Notes under the pieces: model-generated | What the model was told of the DNA's origin: nothing | Seen by the model: only the letters and a program-made list of their open reading frames with translations | Database searches by the model: none | Assembly: GCA_964057225.1 (NCBI GenBank) | Contig: OZ059897.1 | Span: 19,282,001 to 19,346,000, forward strand | Length of the DNA: 64,000 bases | DNA from: Auanema rhodensis | Taxonomy: Eukaryota > Nematoda > Chromadorea > Rhabditida > Rhabditidae | Direction of reading: 5' to 3' | Program-made: the position numbers and the translations under genes | Shown: positions 39,662 through 52,297 of the stretch, in pieces | Layout: every line of letters starts with the position of its first letter | Numbering within the stretch: position 1 is the stretch's first letter

Positions 39662-40363
39662 CGCTTAATACAAAAATTAGTTATGATCGTTTGAAAAATG
39701 ATGCATTAGTGTATGTTGAGTTTCCATGTACACTCAACATTGCTTCCAAAAACATTTTGACAAAAATTTTTTCGAAAAATTTCAAAATAATTTAGCAAAA
39801 AGTAGATGTTTTTAGATTCCTTTTTTCAAAGCAAAGACGATGGACAATGTTTTTCAACGAAAAAATTAATTCTTCAGGGTGAAAATCGAGGATATAAGTG
39901 TGAACTTATAACAGTTGATATCTCGGTACATTTTTAAGCTAGCGCAAATCTGATAACACAGATCGACGCAGCTTAAAAATCCGCATCGAATGCACTATAC
40001 TACATTGAGAAACGCTTAATACAAAAATTAGTTATGATCGTTTGAAAAATGATGCATTAGTGTATGTTGAGTTTCCATGTACACTCAACATTGCTTCCAA
40101 AAACATTTTGACAAAAATTTTTTCGAAAAATTTCAAAATAATTTAGCAAAAAGTAGATGTTTTTAGATTCCTTTTTTCAAGGCAAAGACGATGGACAATG
40201 TTATTTAACGAAAAAATTAATTCTTCAGGGTGAAAATCGAGGATATAAGTGTAAACTTATATCAGTTGATATCTCGGTGCATTTTTAAGCTAGCGCAAAT
40301 CTGATAACACAGATCAACGCAGCTTAAAAATCCGCATCGAATGCACTATACTACATTGAGAAA

Positions 40364-40715
40364 CGCTCAATACAAAAATTAGTTATGATCGTTTGAAAAA
40401 TGATGCATTAGTGTATGTTGAGTTTCCATGTACACTCAACATTGCTTCCAAAAACATTTTGACAAAAATTTTTTCGAAAAATTTCAAAATAATTTAGCAA
40501 AAAGTAGATGTTTTTAGATTCCTTTTTTTCAAGGCAAAGACGATGGACAATGTTATTTAACGAAAAAATTAATTCTTCAGGGTGAAAATCGAGGATATAA
40601 GTGTAAACTTATATCAGTTGATATCTCGGTGCATTTTTAAGCTAGCGCAAATCTGATAACACAGATCGACGCAGCTTAAAATTCCGCATCGAATGCACTA
40701 TACTACATTGAGAAA
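40364..40715. repeat. 352-bp monomer (M116), T6 to T7
   Basis: Same T7 run as M113, exactly one 1054-bp unit later. It also has a private T in 'aaaattccgc' near n318. Confidence 0.92.
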
Positions 40716-41768
40716 CGCTTAATACAAAAATTAGTTATGATCGTTTGAAAAATGATGCATTAGTGTATGTTGAGTTTCCATGTACACTCAACATTGCTTC
40801 CAAAAACATTTTGACAAAAATTTTTTCGAAAAATTTCAAAATAATTTAGCAAAAAGTAGATGTTTTTAGATTCCTTTTTTCAAGGCAAAGACGATGGACA
40901 ATGTTTTTCAACGAAAAAATTAATTCTTCAGGGTGAAAATCGAGGATATAAGTGTGAACTTATAACAGTTGATATCTCGGTACATTTTTAAGCTAGCGCA
41001 AATCTGATAACACAGATCGACGCAGCTTAAAAATCCGCATCGAATGCACTATACTACATTGAGAAACGCTTAATACAAAAATTAGTTATGATCGTTTGAA
41101 AAATGATGCATTAGTGTATGTTGAGTTTCCATGTACACTCAACATTGCTTCCAAAAACATTTTGACAAAAATTTTTTCGAAAAATTTCAAAATAATTTAG
41201 CAAAAAGTAGATGTTTTTAGATTCCTTTTTTCAAGGCAAAGACGATGGACAATGTTATTTAACGAAAAAATTAATTCTTCAGGGTGAAAATCGAGGATAT
41301 AAGTGTAAACTTATATCAGTTGATATCTCGGTGCATTTTTAAGCTAGCGCAAATCTGATAACACAGATCAACGCAGCTTAAAAATCCGCATCGAATGCAC
41401 TATACTACATTGAGAAACGCTCAATACAAAAATTAGTTATGATCGTTTGAAAAATGATGCATTAGTGTATGTTGAGTTTCCATGTACACTCAACATTGCT
41501 TCCAAAAACATTTTGACAAAAATTTTTTCGAAAAATTTCAAAATAATTTAGCAAAAAGTAGATGTTTTTAGATTCCTTTTTTCAAGGCAAAGACGATGGA
41601 CAATGTTATTTAACGAAAAAATTAATTCTTCAGGGTGAAAATCGAGGATATAAGTGTAAACTTATATCAGTTGATATCTCGGTGCATTTTTAAGCTAGCG
41701 CAAATCTGATAACACAGATCAACGCAGCTTAAAAATCCGCATCGAATGCACTATACTACATTGAGAAA

Positions 41769-42120
41769 CGCTCAATACAAAAATTAGTTATGATCGTTTG
41801 AAAAATGATGCATTAGTGTATGTTGAGTTTCCATGTACACTCAACATTGCTTCCAAAAACATTTTGACAAAAATTTTTTCGAAAAATTTCAAAATAATTT
41901 AGCAAAAAGTAGATGTTTTTAGATTCCTTTTTTTCAAGGCAAAGACGATGGACAATGTTATTTAACGAAAAAATTAATTCTTCAGGGTGAAAATCGAGGA
42001 TATAAGTGTAAACTTATATCAGTTGATATCTCGGTGCATTTTTAAGCTAGCGCAAATCTGATAACACAGATCGACGCAGCTTAAAAATCCGCATCGAATG
42101 CACTATACTACATTGAGAAA
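41769..42120. repeat. 352-bp monomer (M120), T6 to T7
   Basis: Third and last T7 copy, the final C5 monomer of the four-monomer unit that starts at 40716. Confidence 0.92.
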
Positions 42121-45100
42121 CGCTTAATACAAAAATTAGTTATGATCGTTTGAAAAATGATGCATTAGTGTATGTTGAGTTTCCATGTACACTCAACATT
42201 GCTTCCAAAAACATTTTGACAAAAATTTTTTCGAAAAATTTCAAAATAATTTAGCAAAAAGTAGATGTTTTTAGATTCCTTTTTTCAAGGCAAAGACGAT
42301 GGACAATGTTTTTCAACGAAAAAATTAATTCTTCAGGGTGAAAATCGAGGATATAAGTGTGAACTTATAACAGTTGATATCTCGGTACATTTTTAAGCTA
42401 GCGCAAATCTGATAACACAGATCGACGCAGCTTAAAAATCCGCATCGAATGCACTATACTACATTGAGAAACGCTTAATACAAAAATTAGTTATGATCGT
42501 TTGAAAAATGATGCATTAGTGTATGTTGAGTTTCCATGTACACTCAACATTGCTTCCAAAAACATTTTGACAAAAATTTTTTCGAAAAATTTCAAAATAA
42601 TTTAGCAAAAAGTAGATGTTTTTAGATTCCTTTTTTCAAGGCAAAGACGATGGACAATGTTATTTAACGAAAAAATTAATTCTTCAGGGTGAAAATCGAG
42701 GATATAAGTGTAAACTTATATCAGTTGATATCTCGGTGCATTTTTAAGCTAGCGCAAATCTGATAACACAGATCAACGCAGCTTAAAAATCCGCATCGAA
42801 TGCACTATACTACATTGAGAAACGCTCAATACAAAAATTAGTTATGATCGTTTGAAAAATGATGCATTAGTGTATGTTGAGTTTCCATGTACACTCAACA
42901 TTGCTTCCAAAAACATTTTGACAAAAATTTTTTCGAAAAATTTCAAAATAATTTAGCAAAAAGTAGATGTTTTTAGATTCCTTTTTTCAAGGCAAAGACG
43001 ATGGACAATGTTATTTAACGAAAAAATTAATTCTTCAGGGTGAAAATCGAGGATATAAGTGTAAACTTATATCAGTTGATATCTCGGTGCATTTTTAAGC
43101 TAGCGCAAATCTGATAACACAGATCGACGCAGCTTAAAAATCCGCATCGAATGCACTATACTACATTGAGAAACGCTCAATACAAAAATTAGTTATGATC
43201 GTTTGAAAAATGATGCATTAGTGTATGTTGAGTTTCCATGTACACTCAACATTGCTTCCAAAAACATTTTGACAAAAATTTTTTCGAAAAATTTCAAAAT
43301 AATTTAGCAAAAAGTAGATGTTTTTAGATTTCTTTTTTCAAGGCAAAGACGATGGACAATGTTATTTAACGAAAAAATTAATTCTTCAGGGTGAAAATCG
43401 AGGATATAAGTGTAAACTTATATCAGTTGATATCTCGGTGCATTTTTAAGCTAGCGCAAATCTGATAACACAGATCGACGCAGCTTAAAAATCCGCATCG
43501 AATGCACTATACTACATTGAGAAACGCTCAATACAAAAATTAGTTATGATCGTTTGAAAAATGATGCATTAGTGTATGTTGAGTTTCCATGTACACTCAA
43601 CATTGCTTCCAAAAACATTTTGACAAAAATTTTTTCGAAAAATTTCAAAATAATTTAGCAAAAAGTAGATGTTTTTAGATTCCTTTTTTCAAGGCAAAGA
43701 CGATGGACAATGTTATTTAACGAAAAAATTAATTCTTCAGGGTGAAAATCGAGGATATAAGTGTAAACTTATATCAGTTGATATCTCGGTGCATTTTTAA
43801 GCTAGCGCAAATCTGATAACACAGATCGACGCAGCTTAAAAATCCGCATCGAATGCACTATACTACATTGAGAAACGCTTAATACAAAAATTAGTTATGA
43901 TCGTTTGAAAAATGATGCATTAGTGTATGTTGAGTTTCCATGTACACTCAACATTGCTTCCAAAAACATTTTGACAAAAATTTTTTCGAAAAATTTCAAA
44001 ATAATTTAGCAAAAAGTAGATGTTTTTAGATTCCTTTTTTCAAGGCAAAGACGATGGACAATGTTTTTCAACGAAAAAATTAATTCTTCAGGGTGAAAAT
44101 CGAGGATATAAGTGTGAACTTATAACAGTTGATATCTCGGTACATTTTTAAGCTAGCGCAAATCTGATAACACAGATCGACGCAGCTTAAAAATCCGCAT
44201 CGAATGCACTATACTACATTGAGAAACGCTTAATACAAAAATTAGTTATGATCGTTTGAAAAATGATGCATTAGTGTATGTTGAGTTTCCATGTACACTC
44301 AACATTGCTTCCAAAAACATTTTGACAAAAATTTTTTCGAAAAATTTCAAAATAATTTAGCAAAAAGTAGATGTTTTTAGATTCCTTTTTTCAAGGCAAA
44401 GACGATGGACAATGTTATTTAACGAAAAAATTAATTCTTCAGGGTGAAAATCGAGGATATAAGTGTAAACTTATATCAGTTGATATCTCGGTGCATTTTT
44501 AAGCTAGCGCAAATCTGATAACACAGATCAACGCAGCTTAAAAATCCGCATCGAATGCACTATACTACATTGAGAAACGCTCAATACAAAAATTAGTTAT
44601 GATCGTTTGAAAAATGATGCATTAGTGTATGTTGAGTTTCCATGTACACTCAACATTGCTTCCAAAAACATTTTGACAAAAATTTTTTCGAAAAATTTCA
44701 AAATAATTTAGCAAAAAGTAGATGTTTTTAGATTCCTTTTTTCAAGGCAAAGACGATGGACAATGTTATTTAACGAAAAAATTAATTCTTCAGGGTGAAA
44801 ATCGAGGATATAAGTGTAAACTTATATCAGTTGATATCTCGGTGCATTTTTAAGCTAGCGCAAATCTGATAACACAGATCGACGCAGCTTAAAAATCCGC
44901 ATCGAATGCACTATACTACATTGAGAAACGCTCAATACAAAAATTAGTTATGATCGTTTGAAAAATGATGCATTAGTGTATGTTGAGTTTCCATGTACAC
45001 TCAACATTGCTTCCAAAAACATTTTGACAAAAATTTTTTCGAAAAATTTCAAAATAATTTAGCAAAAAGTAGATGTTTTTAGATTCCTTTTTTCAAGGCA

Positions 45101-46683
45101 AAGACGATGGACAATGTTATTTAACGAAAAAATTAATTCTTCAGGGTGAAAATCGAGGATATAAGTGTAAACATATATCAGTTGATATCTCGGTGCATTT
45201 TTAAGCTAGCGCAAATCTGATAACACAGATCGACGCAGCTTAAAAATCCGCATCGAATGCACTATACTACATTGAGAAACGCTTAATACAAAAATTAGTT
45301 ATGATCGTTTGAAAAATGATGCATTAGTGTATGTTGAGTTTCCATGTACACTCAACATTGCTTCCAAAAACATTTTGACAAAAATTTTTTCGAAAAATTT
45401 CAAAATAATTTAGCAAAAAGTAGATGTTTTTAGATTCCTTTTTTCAAGGCAAAGACGATGGACAATGTTATTCAACGAAAAAATTAATTCTTCAGGGTGA
45501 AAATCGAGGATATAAGTGTGAACTTATAACAGTTGATATCTCGGTACATTTTTAAGCTAGCGCAAATCTGATAACACAGATCGACGCAGCTTAAAAATCC
45601 GCATCGAATGCACTATACTACATTGAGAAACGCTTAATACAAAAATTAGTTATGATCGTTTGAAAAATGATGCATTAGTGTTTGTTGAGTTTCCATGTAC
45701 ACTCAACATTGCTTCCAAAAACATTTTGACAAAAATTTTTTCGAAAAATTTCAAAATAATTTAGCAAAAAGTAGATGTTTTTAGATTCCTTTTTTCAAGG
45801 CAAAGACGATGGACAATGTTATTCAACGAAAAAATTAATTCTTCAGGGTGAAAATCGAGGATATAAGTGTGAACTTATAACAGTTGATATCTCGGTACAT
45901 TTTTAAGCTAGCGCAAATCTGATAACACAGATCGACGCAGCTTAAAAATCCGCATCGAATGCACTATACTACATTGAGAAACGCTTAATACAAAAATTAG
46001 TTATGATCGTTTGAAAAATGATGCATTAGTGTATGTTGAGTTTCCATGTACACTCAACATTGCTTCCAAAAACATTTTGACAAAAATTTTTTCGAAAAAT
46101 TTCAAAATAATTTAGCAAAAAGTAGATGTTTTTAGATTCCTTTTTTCAAGGCAAAGACGATGGACAATGTTATTTAACGAAAAAATTAATTCTTCAGGGT
46201 GAAAATCGAGGATATATGTGTAAACTTATATCAGTTGATATCTCGGTGCATTTTTAAGCTAGCGCAAATCTGATAACACAGATCGACGCAGCTTAAAAAT
46301 CCGCATCGAATGCACTATACTACATTGAGAAACGCTCAATACAAAAATTAGTTATGATCGTTTGAAAAATGATGCATTAGTGTATGTTGAGTTTCCATGT
46401 ACACTCAACATTGCTTCCAAAAACATTTTGACAAAAATTTTTTCGAAAAATTTCAAAATAATTTAGCAAAAAGTGGATGTTTTTAGATTCCTTTTTTCAA
46501 GGCAAAGACGATGGACAATGTTATTTAACGAAAAAATTAATTCTTCAGGGTGAAAATCGAGGATATAAGTGTAAACTTATATCAGTTGATATCTCGGTGC
46601 ATTTTTAAGCTAGCGCAAATCTGATAACACAGATCGACGCAGCTTAAAAATCCGCATCGAATGCACTATACTACATTAAGAAA

Positions 46684-47032
46684 CGCTTAATACAAAAATT
46701 AGTTATGATCGTTTGAAAAATGATGCATTAGTGTATGTTGAGTTTCCATGTACACTCAACATTGCTTCCAAAAACATTTTGACAAAAATTTTTTCGAAAA
46801 ATTTCAAAATAATTTAGCAAAAAGTAGATGTTTTTAGATTCCTTTTTTCAAGGCAAAGACGATGGACAATGTTATTTAACGAAAAAATTAATTCTTCAGG
46901 GTGAAAATCGAGGATATAAGTGTAAACTTATATCAGTTGATATCTCGGTGCATTTTTAAGCTAGCGCAAATCTGATAACACAGATCGACGCAGCTTAAAA
47001 ATCCGCATCGAACACTATACTACATTGAGAAA
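46684..47032. repeat. 349-bp monomer (M134), same 2-bp deletion
   Basis: The deletion lies between 47012 and 47013. The copy precedes the C136, T208 and J monomers by two, as M106 does, placing it in the duplicated segment described at 47384. Confidence 0.92.
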
Positions 47033-47383
47033 CGCTTAATACAAAAATTAGTTATGATCGTTTGAAAAATGATGCATTAGTGTATGTTGAGTTTCCATGT
47101 ACACTCAACATTGCTTCCAAAAACATTTTGACAAAAATTTTTTCGAAAAATTTCAAAATAATTTAGCAAAAAGTAGATGTTTTTAGATTCCTTTTTTCAA
47201 GGCAAAGACGATGGACAATGTTATTCAACGAAAAAATTAATTCTTCAGGGTGAAAATCGAGGATATAAGTGTAAACTTATATCAGTTGATATCTCGGTGC
47301 ATTTTTAAGCTAGCGCAAATCTGATAACACAGATCGACGCAGCTTAAAAATCCGCATCGAATGCACTATACTACATTGAGAAA

Positions 47384-49489
47384 CGCTTAATACAAAAATT
47401 AGTTATGATCGTTTGAAAAATGATGCATTAGTGTATGTTGAGTTTCCATGTACACTCAACATTGCTTCCAAAAACATTTTGACAAAAATTTTTTCGAAAA
47501 ATTTCAAAATAATTTAGCCAAAAGTAGATGTTTTTAGATTCCTTTTTTCAAGGCAAAGACGATGGACAATGTTATTCAACGAAAAAATTAATTCTTCAGG
47601 GTGAAAATCGAGGATATAAGTGTAAACTTATATCAGTTGATATCTCGGTGCATTTTTAAGCTAGCGCAAATCTGATAACACAGATCGACGCAGCTTAAAA
47701 ATCCGCATCGAATGCACTATACTACATTGAGAAACGCTTAATACAAAAATTAGTTATGATCGTTTGAAAAATGATGCATTAGTGTATGTTGAGTTTCCAT
47801 GTACACTCAACATTGCTTCCAAAAACATTTTGACAAAAATTTTTTCGAAAAATTTCAAAATAATTTAGCAAAAAGTAGATGTTTTTAGATTCCTTTTTTC
47901 AAGGCAAAGACGATGGACAATGTTATTCAACGAAAAAATTATTTCTTCAGGGTGAAAATCGAGGATATAAGTGTGAACTTATATCAGTTGATATCTCGGT
48001 GCATTTTTAAGCTAGCGCAAATCTGATAACACAGATCGACGCAGCTTAAAAATCCGCATCGAATGCACTATACTACATTGAGAAACGCTTGATACAAAAA
48101 ATAGTTATGATCGTTTGAAAAATGATGCATTAGTGTATGTTGAGTTTCCATGTACACTCAACATTGCTTCCAAAAACATTTTGACAAAAATTTTTTCGAA
48201 AAATTTCAAGAGAATTTAGCAAAAAGTAGATGTTTTTAGATTCCATTTTTCAAGGCAAAGACGATAGACAATGTTATTCAACGAAAAAATTAATTCTTTA
48301 GGGTGAAAATCGAGGATATAAGTGTGAACTTATATCAGTTGATATTTCGGTGCATTTTTAAGCTAGCGCAAATCTGATAACACAGATCGACGCAGCTTAA
48401 AAATCCGCATCGAATGCACTATACTACATTGAGAAACGCTTAATACAAAAATTAGTTATGATCGTTTGAAAAATGATGCATTAGTGTATGTTGAGTTTCC
48501 ATGTACACTCAACATTGCTTCCAAAAACATTTTGACAAAAATTTTTTCGAAAAATTTCAAAATAATTTAGCAAAAAGTAGATGTTTTTAGATTCCTTTTT
48601 TCAAGGCAAAGACGATGGACAATGTTTTTCAACGAAAAAATTAATTCTTCAGGGTGAAAATCGAGGATATAAGTGTGAACTTATAACAGTTGATATCTCG
48701 GTACATTTTTAAGCTAGCGCAAATCTGATAACACAGATCGACGCAGCTTAAAAATCCGCATCGAATGCACTATACTACATTGAGAAACGCTTAATACAAA
48801 AATTAGTTATGATCGTTTGAAAAATGATGCATTAGTGTATGTTGAGTTTCCATGTACACTCAACATTGCTTCCAAAAACATTTTGACAAAAATTTTTTCG
48901 AAAAATTTCAAAATAATTTAGCAAAAAGTAGATGTTTTTAGATTCCTTTTTTCAAGGCAAAGACGATGGACAATGTTATTTAACGAAAAAATTAATTCTT
49001 CAGGGTGAAAATCGAGGATATAAGTGTAAACTTATATCAGTTGATATCTCGGTGCATTTTTAAGCTAGCGCAAATCTGATAACACAGATCAACGCAGCTT
49101 AAAAATCCGCATCGAATGCACTATACTACATTGAGAAACGCTCAATACAAAAATTAGTTATGATCGTTTGAAAAATGATGCATTAGTGTATGTTGAGTTT
49201 CCATGTACACTCAACATTGCTTCCAAAAACATTTTGACAAAAATTTTTTCGAAAAATTTCAAAATAATTTAGCAAAAAGTAGATGTTTTTAGATTCCTTT
49301 TTTCAAGGCAAAGACGATGGACAATGTTATTTAACGAAAAAATTAATTCTTCAGGGTGAAAATCGAGGATATAAGTGTAAACTTATATCAGTTGATATCT
49401 CGGTGCATTTTTAAGCTAGCGCAAATCTGATAACACAGATCGACGCAGCTTAAAAATCCGCATCGAATGCACTATACTACATTGAGAAA
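47384..49489. repeat. Right-hand copy of the six-monomer segment (M136-M141)
   Basis: It starts 9829 bp after its counterpart at 37555 and repeats its six markers in order. Such a long-range copy inside an array is expected from a large unequal exchange or segmental duplication, followed by local turnover of the 3-monomer units between. Confidence 0.8.
48086..48436. repeat. Diverged J-type monomer (M138)
   Basis: It carries the same full set of J differences as M110; I saw no further change. It sits in the duplicated six-monomer segment. Confidence 0.9.
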
Positions 49490-52297
49490 CGCTTGATACA
49501 AAAAATAGTTATGATCGTTTGAAAAATGATGCATTAGTGTATGTTGAGTTTCCATGTACACTCAACATTGCTTCCAAAAACATTTTGACAAAAATTTTTT
49601 CGAAAAATTTCAAGAGAATTTAGCAAAAAGTAGATGTTTTTAGATTCCATTTTTCAAGGCAAAGACGATAGACAATGTTATTCAACGAAAAAATTAATTC
49701 TTTAGGGTGAAAATCGAGGATATAAGTGTGAACTTATATCAGTTGATATTTCGGTGCATTTTTAAGCTAGCGCAAATCTGATAACACAGATCGACGCAGC
49801 TTAAAAATCCGCATCGAATGCACTATACTACATTGAGAAACGCTTAATACAAAAATTAGTTATGATCGTTTGAAAAATGATGCATTAGTGTATGTTGAGT
49901 TTCCATGTACACTCAACATTGCTTCCAAAAACATTTTGACAAAACTTTTTTCGAAAAATTTCAAAATAATTTAGCAAAAAGTAGATGTTTTTAGATTCCT
50001 TTTTTCAAGGCAAAGACGATGGACAATGTTTTTCAACGAAAAAATTAATTCTTCAGGGTGAAAATCGAGGATATAAGTGTGAACTTATAACAGTTGATAT
50101 CTCGGTACATTTTTAAGCTAGCGCAAATCTGATAACACAGATCGACGCAGCTTAAAAATCCGCATCGAATGCACTATACTACATTGAGAAACGCTTAATA
50201 CAAAAATTAGTTATGATCGTTTGAAAAATGATGCATTAGTGTATGTTGAGTTTCCATGTACACTCAACATTGCTTCCAAAAACATTTTGACAAAAATTTT
50301 TTCGAAAAATTTCAAAATAATTTAGCAAAAAGTAGATGTTTTTAGATTCCTTTTTTCAAGGCAAAGACGATGGACAATGTTATTTAACGAAAAAATTAAT
50401 TCTTCAGGGTGAAAATCGAGGATATAAGTGTAAACTTATATCAGTTGATATCTCGGTGCATTTTTAAGCTAGCGCAAATCTGATAACACAGATCAACGCA
50501 GCTTAAAAATCCGCATCGAATGCACTATACTACATTGAGAAACGCTCAATACAAAAATTAGTTATGATCGTTTGAAAAATGATGCATTAGTGTATGTTGA
50601 GTTTCCATGTACACTCAACATTGCTTCCAAAAACATTTTGACAAAAATTTTTTCGAAAAATTTCAAAATAATTTAGCAAAAAGTAGATGTTTTTAAATTC
50701 CTTTTTTCAAGGCAAAGACGATGGACAATGTTATTTAACGAAAAAATTAATTCTTCAGGGTGAAAATCGAGGATATAAGTGTAAACTTATATCAGTTGAT
50801 ATCTCGGTGCATTTTTAAGCTAGCGCAAATCTGATAACACAGATCGACGCAGCTTAAAAATCCGCATCGAATGCACTATACTACATTGAGAAACGCTTAA
50901 TACAAAAATTAGTTATGATCGTTTGAAAAATGATGCATTAGAGTATGTTGAGTTTCCATGTACACTCAACATTGCTTCCAAAAACATTTTGACAAAAATT
51001 TTTTCGAAAAATTTCAAAATAATTTAGCAAAAAGTAGATGTTTTTAGATTCCTTTTTTCAAGGCAAAGACGATGGACAATGTTTTTCAACGAAAAAATTA
51101 ATTCTTCAGGGTGAAAATCGAGGATATAAGTGTGAACTTATAACAGTTGATATCTCGGTACATTTTTAAGCTAGCGCAAATCTGATAACACAGATCGACG
51201 CAGCTTAAAAATCCGCATCGAATGCACTATACTACATTGAGAAACGCTTAATACAAAAATTAGTTATGATCGTTTGAAAAATGATGCATTAGTGTATGTT
51301 GAGTTTCCATGTACACTCAACATTGCTTCCAAAAACATTTTGACAAAAATTTTTTCGAAAAATTTCAAAATAATTTAGCAAAAAGTAGATGTTTTTAGAT
51401 TCCTTTTTTCAAGGCAAAGACGATGGACAATGTTATTTAACGAAAAAATTAATTCTTCAGGGTGAAAATCGAGGATATAAGTGTAAACTTATATCAGTTG
51501 ATATCTCGGTGCATTTTTAAGCTAGCGCAAATCTGATAACACAGATCAACGCAGCTTAAAAATCCGCATCGAATGCACTATACTACATTGAGAAACGCTC
51601 AATACAAAAATCAGTTATGATCGTTTGAAAAATGATGCATTAGTGTATGTTGAGTTTCCATGTACACTCAACATTGCTTCCAAAAACATTTTGACAAAAA
51701 TTTTTTCGAAAAATTTCAAAATAATTTAGCAAAAAGTAGATGTTTTTAGATTCCTTTTTTCAAGGCAAAGACGATGGACAATGTTATTTAACGAAAAAAT
51801 TAATTCTTCAGGGTGAAAATCGAGGATATAAGTGTAAACTTATATCAGTTGATATCTCGGTGCATTTTTAAGCTAGCGCAAATCTGATAACACAGATCGA
51901 CGCAGCTTAAAAATCCGCATCGAATGCACTATACTACATTGAGAAACGCTCAATACAAAAATTAGTTATGATCGTTTGAAAAATGATGCATTAGTGTATG
52001 TTGAGTTTCCATGTACACTCAACATTGCTTCCAAAAACATTTTGACAAAAATTTTTTCGAAAAATTTCAAAATAATTTAGCAGAAAGTAGATGTTTTTAG
52101 ATTCCTTTTTTCAAGGCAAAGACGATGGACAATGTTATTTAACGAAAAAATTAATTCTTCAGGGTGAAAATCGAGGATATAAGTGTAAACTTATATCAGT
52201 TGATATCTCGGTGCATTTTTAAGCTAGCGCAAATCTGATAACACAGATCGACGCAGCTTAAAAATCCGCATCGAATGCACTATACTACATTGAGAAA
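48437..52297. repeat. Second set of I-A304-C5 units with a J insert (M139-M149)
   Basis: Units start at 48437 (I, A304, C5, J), 49841 (I, A304, C5) and 50894 (I, A304, C5, C5). They match the set at 38608-45279 but contain J at 49490. Private changes are C105 in M143, 'tttttaaatt' in M145, 'tagagtat' in M146, 'aaatcagtt' in M148 and 'cagaaag' in M149. Confidence 0.85.
49490..49840. repeat. Diverged J-type monomer (M142)
   Basis: Identical in all J markers to M138, four monomers to the left. It follows a C5 monomer and precedes an I monomer, so a J-I-A304-C5 block (48086-49489) was duplicated in tandem with the next one. Confidence 0.9.

Larger units (their letters stand above)
38608..45279. 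repeat. I-A304-C5 higher-order repeats of 3, 3, 4, 5 and 4 monomers (M111-M129)
   Basis: Units begin with an I monomer carrying T191 ('gtttttcaac') at 38608, 39662, 40716, 42121 and 43876. Each goes on with an A304 monomer, then one or more C5 monomers. The number of C5-opening copies is 1, 1, 2, 3 and 2. M119 has both C5 and A304. The first two units share an extra T (M113, M116), and M120 in the third also has it. The units therefore grew by adding whole C5 monomers. Confidence 0.85.
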
